From assembly GCF_000427665.1 (NCBI RefSeq), contig NZ_KE386572.1, positions 4,402,373 through 4,466,372 of the forward strand: a stretch of 64,000 nucleotides of DNA, given 5' to 3'. The DNA comes from Geminicoccus roseus DSM 18922. Lineage in GTDB: Bacteria > Pseudomonadota > Alphaproteobacteria > Geminicoccales > Geminicoccaceae. Each line of letters begins with the position of its first letter. Position 1 is the first letter of the stretch. Positions 25,033-33,644 of the stretch are shown piece by piece. Below the pieces are notes generated by a model, which was not told the DNA's origin, made no database searches, and worked only from the letters and a program-made list of their open reading frames with translations. Position numbers and translations under genes: made by a program.

Positions 25033-26280
25033 ATGGACGATGCGGAGTTGGGCCTGCCCAGGGGCGGGCCGGGCGGACCTGGGCGCATCCTCCTGGTGAT
25101 CGGCGGCGGAATCGCCGCCTACAAGAGCCTGGAGCTGATCCGGCGGCTGAAGGAGCAGGGCGTCGCGGTGCGCTGCGTGATGACCGGATCCGCCGCGCAG
25201 TTCGTTACGCCGCTGTCGGTTGCGGCGGTCTCGGTGGAAAAGGTCTATAGTGAGCTGTTCTCGCTGACCGACGAGGCCGAGATGGGCCATATCCGGCTGT
25301 CGCGCGAGGCGGACCTGGTGGTGGTGGCGCCTGCCACCGCCAACCTGCTCGCCAAGATGGCGCACGGGATCGCCGACGACTTGGCCTCGACCGTGCTGCT
25401 GGCCACCGACAAGCCGGTGCTGGTGGCCCCGGCGATGAACCCGATGATGTGGAACCATGCCGCGACCCGGCGCAACGTCCGGATGCTCGCCCAGGACGGG
25501 ATCGGCTTCATCGGGCCGAACGCCGGGGACATGGCGTGCGGCGAGGTGGGATCCGGCCGGATGGCCGAGCCCGCCGAGATCGTGTCGGCGGTGCTGGCGC
25601 GGCTGCGGCCGGCCGCGCGGCCGCTGCACGGCCTGCGCGCCCTGGTGACCAGCGGCCCGACCCGCGAGGCGATCGACCCGGTCCGCTTCATCATGAACCA
25701 CAGTTCCGGCAAGCAGGGCCATGCCATCGCCGAGGCCTTGGCGAGGGCCGGGGCCGAGGTGACCCTGGTGTCCGGGCCGGTAGCGCTGGCCGATCCGGCG
25801 GGCGTGCGGGTGGTCAAGGTGGAGAGCGCCGAGGAGATGCTGGCGGGCGCGCTCGCGGCGCTGCCGGCCGATTTCGCGGTGATGGCGGCCGCGGTGGCCG
25901 ACTGGCGGCCGGAGGCGGTGCCGGACCACAAGATCAAGAAGGAGCCCGGGGGCGCGCCGCCGGCGATCCGGCTGGTCGAGAACCCCGACATCCTGATGAC
26001 AGTTTCGCGACAAAATGATAAAAGACCGCGTCTGGTCATAGGGTTCGCGGCAGAAACGGAGAATCTGGTGGAACACGGGTCCGCCAAGCTGCAGCGCAAG
26101 GGATGCGACTGGATCCTCGCCAACGACGTCTCGGCGGGGTCGGGGACGTTCGGCGGCGACCGCAACCGGGTCACCCTGATTCGGGCCGGCGCCGAGCCGG
26201 AAGCCTGGCCGGGGGGAAGCAAGGCCGAGGTGGCGGCGACCCTGGTCCGGCGGATCGCCCGGGAGTTCGGGCGTGGCTGA
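25033..26280 (+). CDS. coaBC: Bifunctional phosphopantothenoylcysteine decarboxylase / synthetase
   Basis: A 415-residue enzyme carrying out two steps of coenzyme A synthesis. The N-terminal CoaC flavoprotein domain shows [32 protein letters not shown] and [14 protein letters not shown] with the active cysteine. The C-terminal CoaB domain starts near residue 200 with [20 protein letters not shown] and contains AAAVADWRP. It follows ubiB after 15 bases and overlaps dut by eight bases, so these genes form one operon. Confidence 0.96.
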   Translation: MDDAELGLPRGGPGGPGRILLVIGGGIAAYKSLELIRRLKEQGVAVRCVMTGSAAQFVTPLSVAAVSVEKVYSELFSLTDEAEMGHIRLSREADLVVVAPATANLLAKMAHGIADDLASTVLLATDKPVLVAPAMNPMMWNHAATRRNVRMLAQDGIGFIGPNAGDMACGEVGSGRMAEPAEIVSAVLARLRPAARPLHGLRALVTSGPTREAIDPVRFIMNHSSGKQGHAIAEALARAGAEVTLVSGPVALADPAGVRVVKVESAEEMLAGALAALPADFAVMAAAVADWRPEAVPDHKIKKEPGGAPPAIRLVENPDILMTVSRQNDKRPRLVIGFAAETENLVEHGSAKLQRKGCDWILANDVSAGSGTFGGDRNRVTLIRAGAEPEAWPGGSKAEVAATLVRRIAREFGRG

Positions 26281-26752
26281 GGTGATCGTCCAGGTGCGGC
26301 GGCTGGAACACGGTCTTGGCCTGGAACTGCCGTCCTATGCCACGGCGGGGTCCGCCGGGATGGACCTTCTGGCGGCGATCCCGGCCGACGCGCCGATCCG
26401 GCTGCTGCCGATGGCACGTATCATAGTACCGACAGGGATCTGCATAGCTCTGCCGGAAGATCATGAAGCTCAGATCAGGCCGCGGTCTGGTCTCGCTGCG
26501 CGGCACGGCATCACGATCCTGAACGCGCCGGGCACGATCGATTCCGATTATCGCGGGGAACTCGGGGTGATCATGGCCAACCTCGGGGAGGAGGCGGTTT
26601 CGATCGAGCGCGGCATGCGGATCGCGCAGCTGGTGGTCGCGCCCGTGTCGCGGATACTTTGGCAAGAGAATAAGCTCCTGTCGGAAACCCGGCGGGGAGT
26701 TGGCGGTTTTGGCTCTACTGGAGTAGCCGGTGCTACTGGAGGGCAAGGATGA
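26273..26752 (+). CDS. dut: Deoxyuridine 5'-triphosphate nucleotidohydrolase
   Basis: A 159-residue trimeric dUTPase that hydrolyses dUTP to dUMP and keeps uracil out of DNA. Motifs: [20 protein letters not shown], the catalytic aspartate region [10 protein letters not shown], and the C-terminal [10 protein letters not shown] arm. The GTG start overlaps the end of coaBC. A short run in the middle (around 26410-26480) is less GC-rich than its neighbours but the protein is intact. Confidence 0.96.
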   Translation: MAEVIVQVRRLEHGLGLELPSYATAGSAGMDLLAAIPADAPIRLLPMARIIVPTGICIALPEDHEAQIRPRSGLAARHGITILNAPGTIDSDYRGELGVIMANLGEEAVSIERGMRIAQLVVAPVSRILWQENKLLSETRRGVGGFGSTGVAGATGGQG

Positions 26753-26786
26753 ACAGCTTGTCCGCCACCACTGGGAGGGTGGCCTG

Positions 26787-27269
26787 ATGCTGAAACCTTC
26801 AAAGAAACTGTCACTGGCTCTCGAGGCCGTCACCGATATCGCCTTCCACGGTGGAACCGATCCGGTGCAGAGCCAGGACATCGCGCGGCGGCTGAACCTG
26901 CCGCGCCGCTACCTGGAACAGGTCATGCAGCAGCTGGTGCGCGCCGGGCTGCTCAAGGGCGTGCGCGGGCCGCGCGGCGGCTACCGCTTGGCGCGGGAGC
27001 GACGACGCATCAGCGTCGGCGAGATCGTCCGGGTGGTGCAGGGCGACACCGACCTGACCGGCACGGCGCTGCACAACATGATCGGCGGCAACGAGGAGCA
27101 GAGCGCTGGCTCGCCTCTGGGCGCGCAGGTGATCCTGCCGTTCTTCGAGCGCACCGAGCGGGAGTTGATGCAGCGCCTGGACGAGGTATCGATCGAGGAC
27201 CTGTGCCAGGAGGCCCGCCGTGCCGGGCTGGTGGGTGACCAGGTGCGCAGCGCCGATTTCGTGATCTAG
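26787..27269 (+). CDS. Rrf2 family transcriptional regulator
   Basis: A 160-residue Rrf2 winged-helix regulator; ATG at 26787 follows GGAGGG at good spacing. The DNA-binding part is QSQDIARRLNLPRRYLEQVMQQLVRAGLLKGVRGPRGGYRLAR. Unlike IscR it has only one cysteine (EDLCQEA), so it probably does not bind an Fe-S cluster and is closer to CymR-type regulators of cysteine metabolism. That fits its position directly upstream of cysK, where a perfect inverted repeat overlaps the start codon. Confidence 0.88.
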   Translation: MLKPSKKLSLALEAVTDIAFHGGTDPVQSQDIARRLNLPRRYLEQVMQQLVRAGLLKGVRGPRGGYRLARERRRISVGEIVRVVQGDTDLTGTALHNMIGGNEEQSAGSPLGAQVILPFFERTERELMQRLDEVSIEDLCQEARRAGLVGDQVRSADFVI

Positions 27270-27353
27270 GCGAGGTCGGGAGCCGGGTTCTGTTGGGCCG
27301 CCGCGAGGCCGGTCGAACAGGGCTGGTTGCGCGCCGCGCACTTGCCACTACAT

Positions 27354-27394
27354 TTCTGCATAAGCTCGCGTGGGTTAAAGGGAGTTATGCAGAA
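27354..27394 (+). promoter_or_regulatory. Perfect inverted repeat overlapping the cysK start
   Basis: TTCTGCATAA (27354-27363) and TTATGCAGAA (27385-27394) are exact reverse complements with a 21-base spacer, so their centres are 31 bases (about three helical turns) apart. The spacer contains the cysK ribosome binding site AAAGGGAG, and the second arm ends on the A of the start codon. It could be a pair of regulator half-sites or an mRNA stem presenting the ribosome binding site in its loop. Confidence 0.6.
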
Positions 27395-28374
27395 TGGAAA
27401 GTGTAGAAAGTACGGTGCGAATCGACATGAACGCCCGCGGCCGCATCTATGACAGCATCGTCGACACGATCGGCGGGACGCCGCTCGTCCGTCTGCACCG
27501 GATCGCCGAGCAGCGCGGCGTGAAGGCCGAGATCCTCGCGAAGCTCGAGTTCTTCAATCCGCTGAGCTCGGTCAAGGACCGGATCGGCTATGCGATGATC
27601 GAGGCGGCCGAGCAGTCCGGCAAGATCGACAAGAACACCCTCCTGGTCGAGCCGACCTCGGGCAACACCGGGATCGCCCTGGCCTTCGTGGCCGCGGCCA
27701 AGGGCTACCGCCTGATCCTGACCATGCCCGAGACCATGTCGGTCGAGCGGCGCAAGATCCTCAAGCTCCTGGGCGCGGAACTGGTGCTCACGCCCGGGCC
27801 CAAGGGGATGCGCGGTGCGATCGAGGAGGCGCAGCGGATCGTCGGCGAGCATGACAACGCGGTGATCCTCCAGCAGTTCGAGAACCCCTCGAACCCGGCG
27901 ATCCACCGGATCACCACCGCGGAGGAGATCTGGGCGGACACCGGCGGCAAGCTCGACGCCTTCATCGCGGGCGTCGGCACCGGCGGCACCATCACCGGTG
28001 TCGGCGAGGTGCTGAAGCCGCGCCTTCCCAACCTGAAGATCATCGCGGTGGAGCCCGAGGACAGCCCGGTGATCTCCGGCGGCAAGCCCGGCCCGCACAA
28101 GATCCAGGGGATCGGCGCCGGGTTCATCCCGGAGAACCTGCACACCGACGTGCTGGACGAGGCGGTCCGGATCGGCAATCAGACCGCGTTCGAGACGGCG
28201 CGGGCGGTGGCCAGGATCGAGGGCATCCCGATCGGCATCTCCAGCGGTGCGGCGGTGGCCGCGGCCCTGGAGGTCGGTGCGCGCCCGGACTATGCCGGCA
28301 AGCGGATCGTCGTGGTGCTGGCCTCGGCGGCCGAGCGTTACCTGTCCACCGACCTGTTCGCCGACCTGGGCTGA
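27394..28374 (+). CDS. cysK: Cysteine synthase A (O-acetylserine sulfhydrylase)
   Basis: A 326-residue PLP enzyme making cysteine from O-acetylserine and sulfide. [11 protein letters not shown] carries the PLP lysine, [14 protein letters not shown] is the substrate loop, and [13 protein letters not shown] binds the cofactor phosphate. The ATG at 27394 has AAAGGGAG nine bases upstream, unlike the internal ATG at 27427. It follows an Rrf2 regulator gene and ends at a strong terminator. Confidence 0.95.
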   Translation: MESVESTVRIDMNARGRIYDSIVDTIGGTPLVRLHRIAEQRGVKAEILAKLEFFNPLSSVKDRIGYAMIEAAEQSGKIDKNTLLVEPTSGNTGIALAFVAAAKGYRLILTMPETMSVERRKILKLLGAELVLTPGPKGMRGAIEEAQRIVGEHDNAVILQQFENPSNPAIHRITTAEEIWADTGGKLDAFIAGVGTGGTITGVGEVLKPRLPNLKIIAVEPEDSPVISGGKPGPHKIQGIGAGFIPENLHTDVLDEAVRIGNQTAFETARAVARIEGIPIGISSGAAVAAALEVGARPDYAGKRIVVVLASAAERYLSTDLFADLG

Positions 28375-28398
28375 TCGTCCGGGCTCGGAGATTGTTGG

Positions 28399-28434
28399 GA
28401 GAAGGCCCCGGGCCGTATGGTCCGGGGCCTTCTC
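28399..28434 (+). terminator. Intrinsic terminator after cysK
   Basis: A 13-base perfect stem (28399-28411 with 28422-28434) rich in GC, a 10-base loop, then ATTTCA. It begins 25 bases after the cysK stop. Confidence 0.8.
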
Positions 28435-28614
28435 ATTTCATGAAATGACATCGGTTGCCTGAAGATTTTCATTTGGCCTGCGGCGTAAAGGGTGCGTTAA
28501 CCATTGCAGGCGCATCCTCCGGTCGTGCCGGCGGGGGGATGCGTGGACGAAGCGCAGGACTTGCCAACGGCATAGGGACTGTTATCCTAGGACAACGAGC
28601 CTAGAGAGGTTGCC

Positions 28615-28827
28615 GTGATCGTGGAACCAGCCATCCTTCCCATGCCCGCCCTGCCGCTGCCGGCCCGGATCCTGCAGATGGTCCTGGTCGGAACCGGCGA
28701 ACCGGTCGACCTGATCCATGTCGAGGACGATGATCATGGCCGACGCTATTTCGTCGAGCGGCCGTGCGGCAGCCAGATCCTGATCGAGGAAGAGCAGCTT
28801 GGCTGCCGCGGGTTCCGCCTGAACTGA
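28615..28827 (+). CDS. Small hypothetical protein
   Basis: A 70-residue acidic protein starting at GTG 28615, with AGAGAGG six bases upstream. The part GTGEPVDLIHVEDDDHGRRYFVERPCGSQILIEEE reads like real protein with alternating strands. There is no signal peptide or membrane segment. I recognise no family. It is a single gene ending 33 bases before the convergent phnX stop. Confidence 0.5.
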   Translation: MIVEPAILPMPALPLPARILQMVLVGTGEPVDLIHVEDDDHGRRYFVERPCGSQILIEEEQLGCRGFRLN

Positions 28828-28860
28828 GGGTTCAGGCGGTCAGCATCCTCCGCCTGGGCG

Positions 28861-29691
28861 TCAGGGCTGCTCGCCGGCAGCCAGGCGCGCCTCGATGGCC
28901 TGCACCACCGGCATCAGCTCCGCCACCGAGCCGATGACGTAATGAGCGCCGGCCGCGCGCATGCGGGCCTCGGCCCGGGCGACGAGCGCCTTCTGCCGCT
29001 CCGTCGGCAGCCCCGCCCATTCGGCTGGGGCCAGCCCCACCTCGTTGCCCGACCAGGTCAGGCCGACCGTCCACATCCCGGCGGCCAGCCCTTCCTCGAT
29101 GCCCGGGATGGTGTCGTCGACCTTGATGCAGGCCGCCACCGCCGGCGCCGCCAGCTCGGCGGCGTTGCGCAGGCACATGGCCGGGTATGGCCGGGCGCGC
29201 GGCACGTCCGAGGCGGCCACCGCGCTGTCCAGCTCCAGCCCCTGCCGGGCCATCGCCGCCTGCACCACCTCCATCATCTCCCGGTTGTAGCCGGTATTGG
29301 CGCCGATCCGCACGCCGCGGGCGCGCAGCGCCGCCACCGTCTCGGCGGCACCCTCGATCAGGTCGGAGAATTGCGGCAGCGTCTCGATCTGCAGCGGAAT
29401 GAAGTCCTGGTAGATGGCATCCACGTCCGCTTCCGCGGAGGGCCGTCCATGCCGCTCGACAAAGCGCGCCTGCACCGCCGGCATCGCCAGGAGCTCGGCG
29501 ACATGCGCCCGCTTCTCCGCCCCCATGGGCCCGCGCGCCTCGGCCAGGCTGATCTTCACCCCATGGCGCCGGAACACCTCCACGAACACCCCTGCCGGCG
29601 CCCGCGACCCGAAATCGACAATGGTCCCGGCCATGTCGAAGATCACCGCCGCCACCGGCCCCCGATAGAACCGCCGATACCCGAAGCTCAT
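28861..29691 (-). CDS. phnX: Phosphonoacetaldehyde hydrolase (phosphonatase)
   Basis: A 276-residue HAD-superfamily enzyme that cleaves phosphonoacetaldehyde to acetaldehyde and phosphate. FDMAGTIVDFG carries the nucleophile D19; MGAEKRAHV carries K60, the Schiff-base lysine peculiar to PhnX; VDDTIPGIEEG is the late HAD aspartate motif. The start at 29691 is where family similarity begins, although the frame stays open far upstream through a repeat array. It works after PhnW, encoded upstream on the same strand. Confidence 0.93.
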   Translation of the reverse strand: MSFGYRRFYRGPVAAVIFDMAGTIVDFGSRAPAGVFVEVFRRHGVKISLAEARGPMGAEKRAHVAELLAMPAVQARFVERHGRPSAEADVDAIYQDFIPLQIETLPQFSDLIEGAAETVAALRARGVRIGANTGYNREMMEVVQAAMARQGLELDSAVAASDVPRARPYPAMCLRNAAELAAPAVAACIKVDDTIPGIEEGLAAGMWTVGLTWSGNEVGLAPAEWAGLPTERQKALVARAEARMRAAGAHYVIGSVAELMPVVQAIEARLAAGEQP

Positions 29692-30162
29692 CCACGTCCC
29701 TCCGCCACCCGGCCCATCGCGGCCGGAACCCCATCCCACCATCGCCCGGCCATCCGCCCCGGACGCATCTCCCAAACGAACCCGAGCACGCGCCCGCAAC
29801 CGCCCACCGGCACGAACGAACCCGGGCGTCCGCACCATGCCCGGCTGCGGCAGCCGCTTTGCACGAACGAACCCAGGCTCGGCTGCGCCTCCCGCCGCCC
29901 ATGGCCGGACGCGCCCGCCCGGCTCCGCGCCCGCGGCCAGCCGTCCGGCGCGTTTTGCACGAACGAACCCGAGCCTCCGCCGCACCATGCCCGGTCGCGG
30001 CAAACGGTTTGCACGAACGAACCCGGGATCGGCTGCCGCCCGTCGCCCATGGCCGGACCCGGCCGCTCCCTTGCACGAACGAACTCGAGAATGCCGGCCT
30101 CCCCCGGAAGCGCCCCAGGTGCTGGCCGGTCCTCCGGCAGCCCCGCGCCCGGACCCGTCCGC
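29692..30162 (-). repeat. Intergenic array of six TTTGCACGAACGAACCC-type repeats
   Basis: The 471-base gap between phnW and phnX holds six related copies, here read on the plus strand: 29773-29786 (partial), 29811-29826, 29858-29877, 29953-29973, 30008-30027 and 30071-30089. The constant core is CACGAACGAACCC with T-runs before and (G/A)(A/G)G after; the last copy has one change. Core-to-core distances are 40, 51, 96, 54 and 62 bases. Longer stretches are also shared: GCACCATGCCCGG precedes copies 3 and 5, and CCCATGGCCGGAC follows both. No credible gene lies here, and I found no other copy in the window. Confidence 0.85.
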
Positions 30163-31284
30163 TCAGGCAGCGGCCGGCCGGGCCAGACCCATCTCGGCCG
30201 CTACCTCGCCGATCGCCGCCACCGCGGCACGCATCTGCTCGGCACCCAGCGCGCCGATGCAGCCGACCCGGAAGGAGGGGGCCACGGTCAGCTTGCCCGG
30301 ATAGATCGCATAGCCGCGCTGGCGCAGCGCCTCGTAGAACCGCTCGAACGAGAAGCCGGGCGCGTCGGGCATCCGGAACGTCACGATGATCGGCGCCTGC
30401 ACGGCATCGTCCAGCAGCGTCGCGAAGCCCAGCGCCCGCATCCCCTCGACCAGGATCCGGCAGTTCTCCCGATAGCGCGCCCCCCGTCCGGCGACGCCGC
30501 CCTCGGCCCGGTGCTGCGCCAGGGCCTGCGCCAGGGCGGCGACCACATGGGTGGGCGGGGTGAACCGCCACTGCCCCGTTTTCACCATCGCCTCGTGCTG
30601 CGCCTGGAGGTCCAGGCACAGGGCCGGTGCCTGGCCGGCGCAGGCCGCCAGCGCCTGTTCCCGTGCCACCACGAAGCCCATGCCCGGCACGCCTTCCAGG
30701 CATTTGTTGGAGGAGGCCGCCATCGCGTCGAACGGCACGGCGCCGGCATCCAGCGGCAGGGCCCCGAACGCGCTCATCGCATCGATCAGCAGGCTTCGCC
30801 CACGGGCCGCCACCGTTCGGGCCACGTCCTCGACCGGGTTGAGGATGCCGGACGTGGTCTCGCACTGGACCACCGCCACATGGGTGATCGCCGGGTCGGC
30901 GGCCAGCATCCGGTCGAGCGCCGCGACGTCGGTGGGCTGGTCCTCCGGCTGCTCCAGCACCGTGACGCTCCGCCCGTGCCGGCGCACCATATCGACCATC
31001 CGGCTGCCATAGGCGCCGTTCACGCAGACCAGCAGCCGACCGTATGGGGGCAGGAAGGTGCCGAGCATCGCCTCGACCGCGAACGAGCCGCTGCCCTGCA
31101 TAGGCACCGCCACCATGCCGCTGCCGCCGGCCAGGGCGGCCAGCTGGTCCAGCACCGCACGGTTCATGCCGATGAAGGCCTGGTCGCGCGAACCCCAGTC
31201 GCGCAGCATCGCCTCCTTGACCGCCCGGCTGGTGGTGAGCGGTCCCGGCGTGAGCAGCAAGGGTTCGTCGGCAGAAGCGTTCAT
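30163..31284 (-). CDS. phnW: 2-aminoethylphosphonate:pyruvate transaminase
   Basis: A 373-residue class V PLP aminotransferase converting 2-aminoethylphosphonate and pyruvate to phosphonoacetaldehyde and alanine. LLLTPGPLTTSRAVKEAML, GSGSFAVEAML, LIDAMSAFG (D168 for the PLP ring) and SSNKCLEGVPG with the PLP lysine K194 are all present. It is divergent from a LysR regulator gene and precedes phnX on the same strand, separated by a repeat array. Together PhnW and PhnX release phosphate from 2-aminoethylphosphonate. No uptake genes are visible. Confidence 0.93.
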   Translation of the reverse strand: MNASADEPLLLTPGPLTTSRAVKEAMLRDWGSRDQAFIGMNRAVLDQLAALAGGSGMVAVPMQGSGSFAVEAMLGTFLPPYGRLLVCVNGAYGSRMVDMVRRHGRSVTVLEQPEDQPTDVAALDRMLAADPAITHVAVVQCETTSGILNPVEDVARTVAARGRSLLIDAMSAFGALPLDAGAVPFDAMAASSNKCLEGVPGMGFVVAREQALAACAGQAPALCLDLQAQHEAMVKTGQWRFTPPTHVVAALAQALAQHRAEGGVAGRGARYRENCRILVEGMRALGFATLLDDAVQAPIIVTFRMPDAPGFSFERFYEALRQRGYAIYPGKLTVAPSFRVGCIGALGAEQMRAAVAAIGEVAAEMGLARPAAA

Positions 31285-31352
31285 CGCCTTTTCTCCGCAG
31301 CAGCGGCCCGAGACTTGTGCCGCTGAGGGCGATAAGTCAAATCGATGAAAAG

Positions 31353-31364
31353 TATGTCGACATA
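31353..31364. promoter_or_regulatory. 12-base palindrome in the phnW/LysR promoter
   Basis: TATGTCGACATA is a perfect palindrome in the 90-base gap between divergent phnW and its LysR-type neighbour, ending just before the AAGGAG ribosome binding site of the regulator. It is a candidate site for autoregulation. Confidence 0.45.
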
Positions 31365-31374
31365 AGGAGAATTG

Positions 31375-32253
31375 ATGAACCTCGCCAGTCTGCGGGCGGT
31401 CGACGCGTTGCTCGCCACCGGCGGCTTCGCCCGCGCCGCTGAGCGCCTGGGACTGACCCAGCCGGCGGTAAGCGCCCAGATCCTGGCGCTGGAGCGCGCC
31501 TATGGCGTCGAGCTGTTCCGCCGCGGGCCGGGCGGGGCCGTGCCGACCGCGCTGGGTCTCGAGCTGGCGCCGCATGTCCGCCGGGTGCTGGGACTCCTGC
31601 GCGACCTGGAGCAGCTTCTGGGCAGTGCCCGCGACCTGGAGGCAGGCCAGCTTGCCCTGGCCGCTGACGGCCCGTTCGCCGTGATGCCGCTGCTGCGCCG
31701 GCTGAAGGACGCCTATCCGGGCATAACCGCCAGCCTCGCCACCGGGAATACCGCCGCCACCCTGGCCGCGGTGCGCGAGGGCCAGGCCGATGCCGGGGTC
31801 GCCACCCTGACCGAGCCGGCCGCCGACCTGACCCGGCTGCGCCTTGAGAGCGACCGGGTCGTGCTGCTGCTGCCGGCTGGCCATCCCTGGGCGGCGCGTG
31901 GCCCGGTCGGGATCGAGGCAATGAACGGGGTGCCGGTGGTGGCGCGCGAGGAGGGCAGCGCCACCTTCCGCCTGTTCGCCGCCGCCTGCGCCGAGGCCGG
32001 GGTGCGGCCGGAGCTGGCGCTGCGCCTGGGCTCGCGCGAGGCGATGCGTGAGGCGGTCGCCACCGGCTTCGGGGTGGGCGCGGTGTTCGCCCGCGAGGCC
32101 GGCAGCGACCCGCGCCTGGTGACCGTGCCGCTGCAGGGTGCTGCGCTCTCCGCCGACACCTGCCTGGTCGCCCTGCCGGAGCGCACCGCGCTGGGGGTGG
32201 TCCGCGCGCTGTTCGCCCTGGCCGGCGATCAGGCCGGAAGCCTGGCCTCCTGA
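31375..32253 (+). CDS. LysR family regulator, probably of phnWX
   Basis: A 292-residue LysR-type regulator starting at ATG 31375 behind AAGGAG. The N-terminal helix-turn-helix is visible (FARAAERLGLTQPAVSAQILALE), followed by a linker helix and a periplasmic-binding-protein-like effector domain. It is divergent from phnW, the usual LysR arrangement, so it probably senses 2-aminoethylphosphonate or a breakdown product and controls phnW-phnX. Confidence 0.85.
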   Translation: MNLASLRAVDALLATGGFARAAERLGLTQPAVSAQILALERAYGVELFRRGPGGAVPTALGLELAPHVRRVLGLLRDLEQLLGSARDLEAGQLALAADGPFAVMPLLRRLKDAYPGITASLATGNTAATLAAVREGQADAGVATLTEPAADLTRLRLESDRVVLLLPAGHPWAARGPVGIEAMNGVPVVAREEGSATFRLFAAACAEAGVRPELALRLGSREAMREAVATGFGVGAVFAREAGSDPRLVTVPLQGAALSADTCLVALPERTALGVVRALFALAGDQAGSLAS

Positions 32254-33644
32254 CGAGCGTTCGCCGGCGCCGGGATCGCCGGGAAGGTCATGCTGACCCG
32301 CAGGCCGGGGCGGGCGTCGTCCAGGGACAGCTTGGCCTCGTGCAGCCGCGCCACCGCCGCCACCAGCGACAGGCCCAGGCCGTTGCCGGGCGTGGTCCGC
32401 TCGGGGTCCAGCCGCACGAACCGCTCCAGCGCGCGCTCGCGCATCTCCGGCGGGATGCCCGGCCCGTCGTCGGACACGATCAGGCTGGGCCCGGGCCGCG
32501 CCCGCACCTCGACCAGCACGTGGCCGGCCTCGCTGCCATACTTGATCGCGTTGTCGACCAGGTTGGCCAGCGCCTGGGCGACCAGGTGGCGGTTGCCGAT
32601 CACCTGGACGTCGGCCGGCGCGTTCAGGAGCACCACAATGTTGCGCTCCTCGCCGAGCGGCTCGTAGAGCTCGGTCACGTCCTGGGCCATCTCGCGCAGG
32701 CTGAACGGCTCGAACTCTGCCTGCTGCTCGCCGCTTTCCGCCCTGGCGATCGACAGGATCGCGTTGAAGGTCTGGATCAGCGAATCGGCGTCGCGGACCG
32801 TGGCCTCCAGCAGCTCGCGCGCCTCGTCGGTCTGCTCGCCCATCAGCGCCACCTCGATCCGCGAGCGCAGCCGGTTGAGCGGGGTGCGCAGGTCATGGGC
32901 GACGTTGTCGGTGACCTGGCGCATCCCGGCCAGCAGCCGCTCGATCCGGTCGAGCATCCGGTTGAGGTTGCGCGCCAGCTCGTCGAACTCGTCGCCGCTG
33001 CCCTTGTCGGCGAAGCGCTGGGTGAGGTCGCCCATCATGATCCGGGTGGTCGCCCGGTTCACGTCGTCCAGCCGCCCGAGCATCCAGCGGCTCATCACGA
33101 GGCCGCCGGCGACGCCCAGCACGATCATGATCCCGCCGCCGATCACCAGCGTGTTGAACAGGGTCGCCTGGATCGACAGCCGCTCCTCGATGTCGCGGCC
33201 GACCAGCAGGCGGGCATTGTTCTGCAGCAGGAAGCCGCGCGCGATCGCCCGGTGGAACACCGGCTCGTCGTTCTCGTCCACCCCGGTCTCGATCGGGAAC
33301 AGGACATAGCCCTCGTCGGTCTCCTGTCCCTCCGGCCAGCGGTCGATGTTGCCCGCCATGATCCGGTCGGTCCGGTCCACCAGCAGGTAGATGGAGGCTC
33401 GGTCCGGCCTTGCGGCGGCACGCTGGGCGATGGTGTTGCGCAGGCCGCCCAGCCCGCGCAGGCGGTACTGGTCGACGAAGCCGGTGATCTCGGCGGTGAT
33501 GGTCTCTTCCGTCTGCCGCTCCATGTAGGTGGAGGAGGCGACGTAGATGAAGCCGAACAGCACCCCGGCCGACACGCAGAACAACGCCAAATAGACCAGC
33601 GTGAGCCGGAAGGTCGAAGCCTTAAGAAGCTTTGTCGGCAACAC
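32229..33644 (-). CDS. Sensor histidine kinase
   Basis: About 471 residues. The N-terminal helix STFRLTLVYLALFCVSAGVLF and a second helix near residues 165-190 bracket a periplasmic sensor domain; a HAMP domain follows. DNVAHDLRTPLNRL has the phospho-acceptor histidine (about H250), and NLVDNAIKYG, DDGPGIP and GNGLGLSL are the N, G1 and G2 boxes. The GTG at 33644 is chosen, overlapping the response regulator gene by 23 bases; GTG 33665 is also possible. Its 3' end overlaps the convergent LysR gene by 25 bases. Confidence 0.9.
   Translation of the reverse strand: MLPTKLLKASTFRLTLVYLALFCVSAGVLFGFIYVASSTYMERQTEETITAEITGFVDQYRLRGLGGLRNTIAQRAAARPDRASIYLLVDRTDRIMAGNIDRWPEGQETDEGYVLFPIETGVDENDEPVFHRAIARGFLLQNNARLLVGRDIEERLSIQATLFNTLVIGGGIMIVLGVAGGLVMSRWMLGRLDDVNRATTRIMMGDLTQRFADKGSGDEFDELARNLNRMLDRIERLLAGMRQVTDNVAHDLRTPLNRLRSRIEVALMGEQTDEARELLEATVRDADSLIQTFNAILSIARAESGEQQAEFEPFSLREMAQDVTELYEPLGEERNIVVLLNAPADVQVIGNRHLVAQALANLVDNAIKYGSEAGHVLVEVRARPGPSLIVSDDGPGIPPEMRERALERFVRLDPERTTPGNGLGLSLVAAVARLHEAKLSLDDARPGLRVSMTFPAIPAPANARQEARLPA

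Noticed and set aside
28861-30003. A long open frame extending phnX upstream through the repeat array (GFVRAKR and PGMVR peptide repeats)
   Set aside because: All family similarity begins at the ATG at 29691. The upstream part is low-complexity translation of GC-rich repeat DNA, and two outer repeat copies are out of phase.
29773-30089. The repeat array as a CRISPR
   Set aside because: Repeats are only 13-17 bases, spacers vary from about 23 to 80 bases and themselves contain duplicated blocks, and there are no cas genes.
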